This document shows, one piece after another, positions 14,685 through 16,019 of a stretch of DNA of 16,019 nt. The position numbers and the translations under genes were made by a program. The DNA comes from Deltaproteobacteria bacterium (GTDB taxonomy: Bacteria > Chloroflexota > Dehalococcoidia > Dehalococcoidales > BS750m-G39), in the NCBI GenBank assembly GCA_013202445.1, contig JABMRW010000013.1, positions 1-16,019 on the forward strand, read 5' to 3'. The notes under the pieces were generated by a model. It had not been told where the DNA came from. It ran no database searches and saw only the letters and a list, made by a program, of their open reading frames with translations. The number at the start of each line of letters is the position of its first letter. The stretch's first letter is position 1.

Positions 14685-15905
14685 TTATGTCATGTACTCG
14701 CTGTTAATGGCGACGTATTCCTCGGAGAGGTCACAGCCCCAGGCGGTGGCGCTCCCCTTTCCCAGATTTAGATTCACGCTTAGATTTATCTCCTTGCCCT
14801 TCAAAAGCCTGTTTACCGCACGCTTGCCGACAGGTAGTGCCCTGCCCGCCTTGATTACCTGAGTTTCGCCGAGGTAAAGGTCAATCCTATACTCATCCAT
14901 ATCCGCCCCGCTGCGACCCACCGCCGCCACCACCCGCCCCCAGTTGGGGTCAGCGCCGTGAATGGCCGCCTTGACCAGCGCCGAGCTTACAACCGCCCTG
15001 GCCGCCTGCCTCGCCTCCTTAACACTGGCGGCACCGTTAATAACAACCTCAATGAGCCTGGTCGCCCCCTCGCCGTCAGCGGCGATAAGTTTGGCCAGAT
15101 AGACGCAGACCCGCTCCAGCGCCTTCCGGAAGGCATCCACCAAAGGGCTAGCCGCTGAAATCGGCTCGCCGCCGGCCATACCGTTGGCCAGGAGCAGTAC
15201 CGTATCGCTGGGGCTGGTATCGCCGTCAACCGAAATCATGTTGAACGATGCGTCCACCGCCTTTTTTAGCGTACCTTTTAGAAAGCCCGTCTCCACGGCG
15301 GCGTCGGTGGTGAGGAAGCAGAGCAGCGTGGCCATATCGGGGTGAATCATCCCCGAACCCTTGGCCGCCCCGCCGATGGTAAATTCGCTATCCCCTACCT
15401 TGACGCCGACCGCCGTCTCCTTGGGCAGGGTATCGGTGGTCATCATCGCCTTTGCCAGGTCGTGACCGCCGTCGCGGGACATGATAATCTGTTCCACCGC
15501 CGGCCTTATGCGCTTCATGGGCAGGCGCACACCGATAACGCCGGTGCTGGCCACCAGAACGTCTCTTTGGTCAATGCCGATGCCTTCGGCGACCAGTGAT
15601 GCCACCTCGGCGGCATCGACCAGGCCGTGTTCGCCGGTAAAGGCGTTGGCGCAGCCGCTATTGACCACCACCGCCCCCGCCTTGCCCCCCTCCAGCCGCT
15701 GCCGGGTTAGCTGCACCGGTGCAGATTTAAGCTTGCTGGTGGTAAAAACGCCCGCCGCCACGCAGGGCGTCTCGGAAAAGAGGACGGCCAGGTCCAGTTT
15801 ACCGGCGGCTCTTTCATTTATCCCGGCGCTGACGGCGCCGGCAAAGAACCCCTCAGGCGAGGTAACCGTGCCCCCGGGAACGGCCTTGAATACGGCTTTC
15901 ATCAT
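14685..15905 (-). CDS. argJ: Bifunctional glutamate N-acetyltransferase / ornithine acetyltransferase
   Basis: A 406-residue ArgJ: it moves the acetyl group from N-acetylornithine to glutamate (cyclic pathway) and in some species also uses acetyl-CoA. It is made as a precursor that cuts itself before a threonine; the site is visible as KGSGMIHPDMATLLCF, with Thr193 the new N-terminal nucleophile of the beta chain. The oxyanion-hole Thr-Gly lies in VASTGVIG (118-125), and the C terminus EEYVAINSEYMT is family-typical. The start is an ATGATG pair at 15905-15900; an in-frame TAG at 15932-15930 and the lack of other start codons rule out extension. No ribosome site precedes it, because the -10 box ends only four bases before the ATG. 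Three bases separate it from argB. Confidence 0.97.
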   Translation of the reverse strand: MMKAVFKAVPGGTVTSPEGFFAGAVSAGINERAAGKLDLAVLFSETPCVAAGVFTTSKLKSAPVQLTRQRLEGGKAGAVVVNSGCANAFTGEHGLVDAAEVASLVAEGIGIDQRDVLVASTGVIGVRLPMKRIRPAVEQIIMSRDGGHDLAKAMMTTDTLPKETAVGVKVGDSEFTIGGAAKGSGMIHPDMATLLCFLTTDAAVETGFLKGTLKKAVDASFNMISVDGDTSPSDTVLLLANGMAGGEPISAASPLVDAFRKALERVCVYLAKLIAADGEGATRLIEVVINGAASVKEARQAARAVVSSALVKAAIHGADPNWGRVVAAVGRSGADMDEYRIDLYLGETQVIKAGRALPVGKRAVNRLLKGKEINLSVNLNLGKGSATAWGCDLSEEYVAINSEYMT

Positions 15906-15909
15906 CCAA

Positions 15910-15938
15910 AATATAGCACACCCGACCAGCTATGACAA
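15910..15938 (-). promoter_or_regulatory. argJ promoter, predicting a leaderless mRNA
   Basis: On the - strand TTGTCA (15938-15933), exactly 17 bp, TATATT (15915-15910), with an extended -10 TGC directly before the -10 box: five of six matches in both boxes. Only TTGG separates the -10 from the ATGATG start, so RNA should begin at or within the start codons. Confidence 0.65.
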
Positions 15939-15945
15939 TGAGATT

Positions 15946-16019
15946 ATTTATCTACCTCACCCCCTTTATCCCCCACGCCTTCAAAGGAGAGGGGGAGGGT
16001 ATTTTTTTGAAGGGGCTAA
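15946..16019 (+). repeat. Intergenic repeat, copy 3, cut by the window end
   Basis: Same + orientation as copies 1 and 2. It reads CTACCTCACCCCCTTTATCC, then an imperfect hairpin A (CCTTCAAAGG core at 15978-15987 within a C-rich left arm and a G-rich right arm), then seven T (16002-16008) and GAAGGGGC, where hairpin B begins as the window stops. The hairpin is diverged relative to the other two. The bases between it and argJ hold the argJ promoter. Confidence 0.6.

Noticed and set aside
15906..15960. ArgR operator (ARG box) upstream of argJ
   Set aside because: I looked for paired TGAAT/ATTCA-type half-sites and saw none convincing around the promoter.

Overview
The window (16,019 bp, roughly 55-60% G+C by eye) is a compact bacterial chromosome segment of housekeeping genes. 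I see no phage, insertion sequence, CRISPR, tRNA or rRNA. Protein style and gene content suggest an uncultured member of Chloroflexota, probably class Dehalococcoidia. The pointers are an argJ-argB-argD-argG-argH run, a DhaL/DegV pair next to recG, a RecG with a long N-terminal extension, and a short zinc-ribbon L28. This assignment is inference from recall, not from a search.

Layout from left to right. (1) 1-718: a GC-skewed leader that looks like a decayed intergenic repeat, then a gamma-carbonic-anhydrase-like protein on the + strand. (2) 773-3581, all on the - strand: cold-shock protein, a HesB/IscA-like protein without the usual cysteines, argS and a RidA-family protein; a hairpin lies between the HesB-like gene and argS. 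(3) 3582-3987: a 406-bp intergenic stretch holding a probable cold-shock promoter and leader, a multi-hairpin repeat, and the likely recG terminator. (4) 3988-8946, - strand operon: FakA-like DhaL-domain protein, DegV/FakB-like protein, recG, with gaps of 15 and 3 bp. (5) 8947-9038: a short control region with two good promoters facing each other, one for rpmB (+) and one for fakA (-). (6) 9039-9242: rpmB (+), whose 3' end overlaps the convergent rpe gene by 29 bp. (7) 9214-15905, - strand: argJ, argB, a repeat-filled 222-bp gap, then argD, argG, argH and rpe, tightly packed. (8) 15906-16019: the argJ promoter and a repeat copy cut by the window end.

The arg genes supply N-acetylglutamate by the cyclic ornithine acetyltransferase route (ArgJ), phosphorylate it (ArgB), transaminate to N-acetylornithine (ArgD), and convert citrulline to arginine (ArgG, ArgH). 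ArgC and ArgF are not in the window. ArgS then charges tRNA-Arg. FakA with a DegV partner matches the fatty acid kinase pair that feeds exogenous fatty acids to phospholipid synthesis in Firmicutes.

No wholly new multi-gene system is apparent. The points most worth a second look are the same-orientation hairpin repeat family, the face-to-face rpmB/fakA promoters, a probably leaderless argJ mRNA starting at ATGATG, and three proteins (gamma-CA, RidA, HesB-like) that lack a hallmark functional residue of their families.
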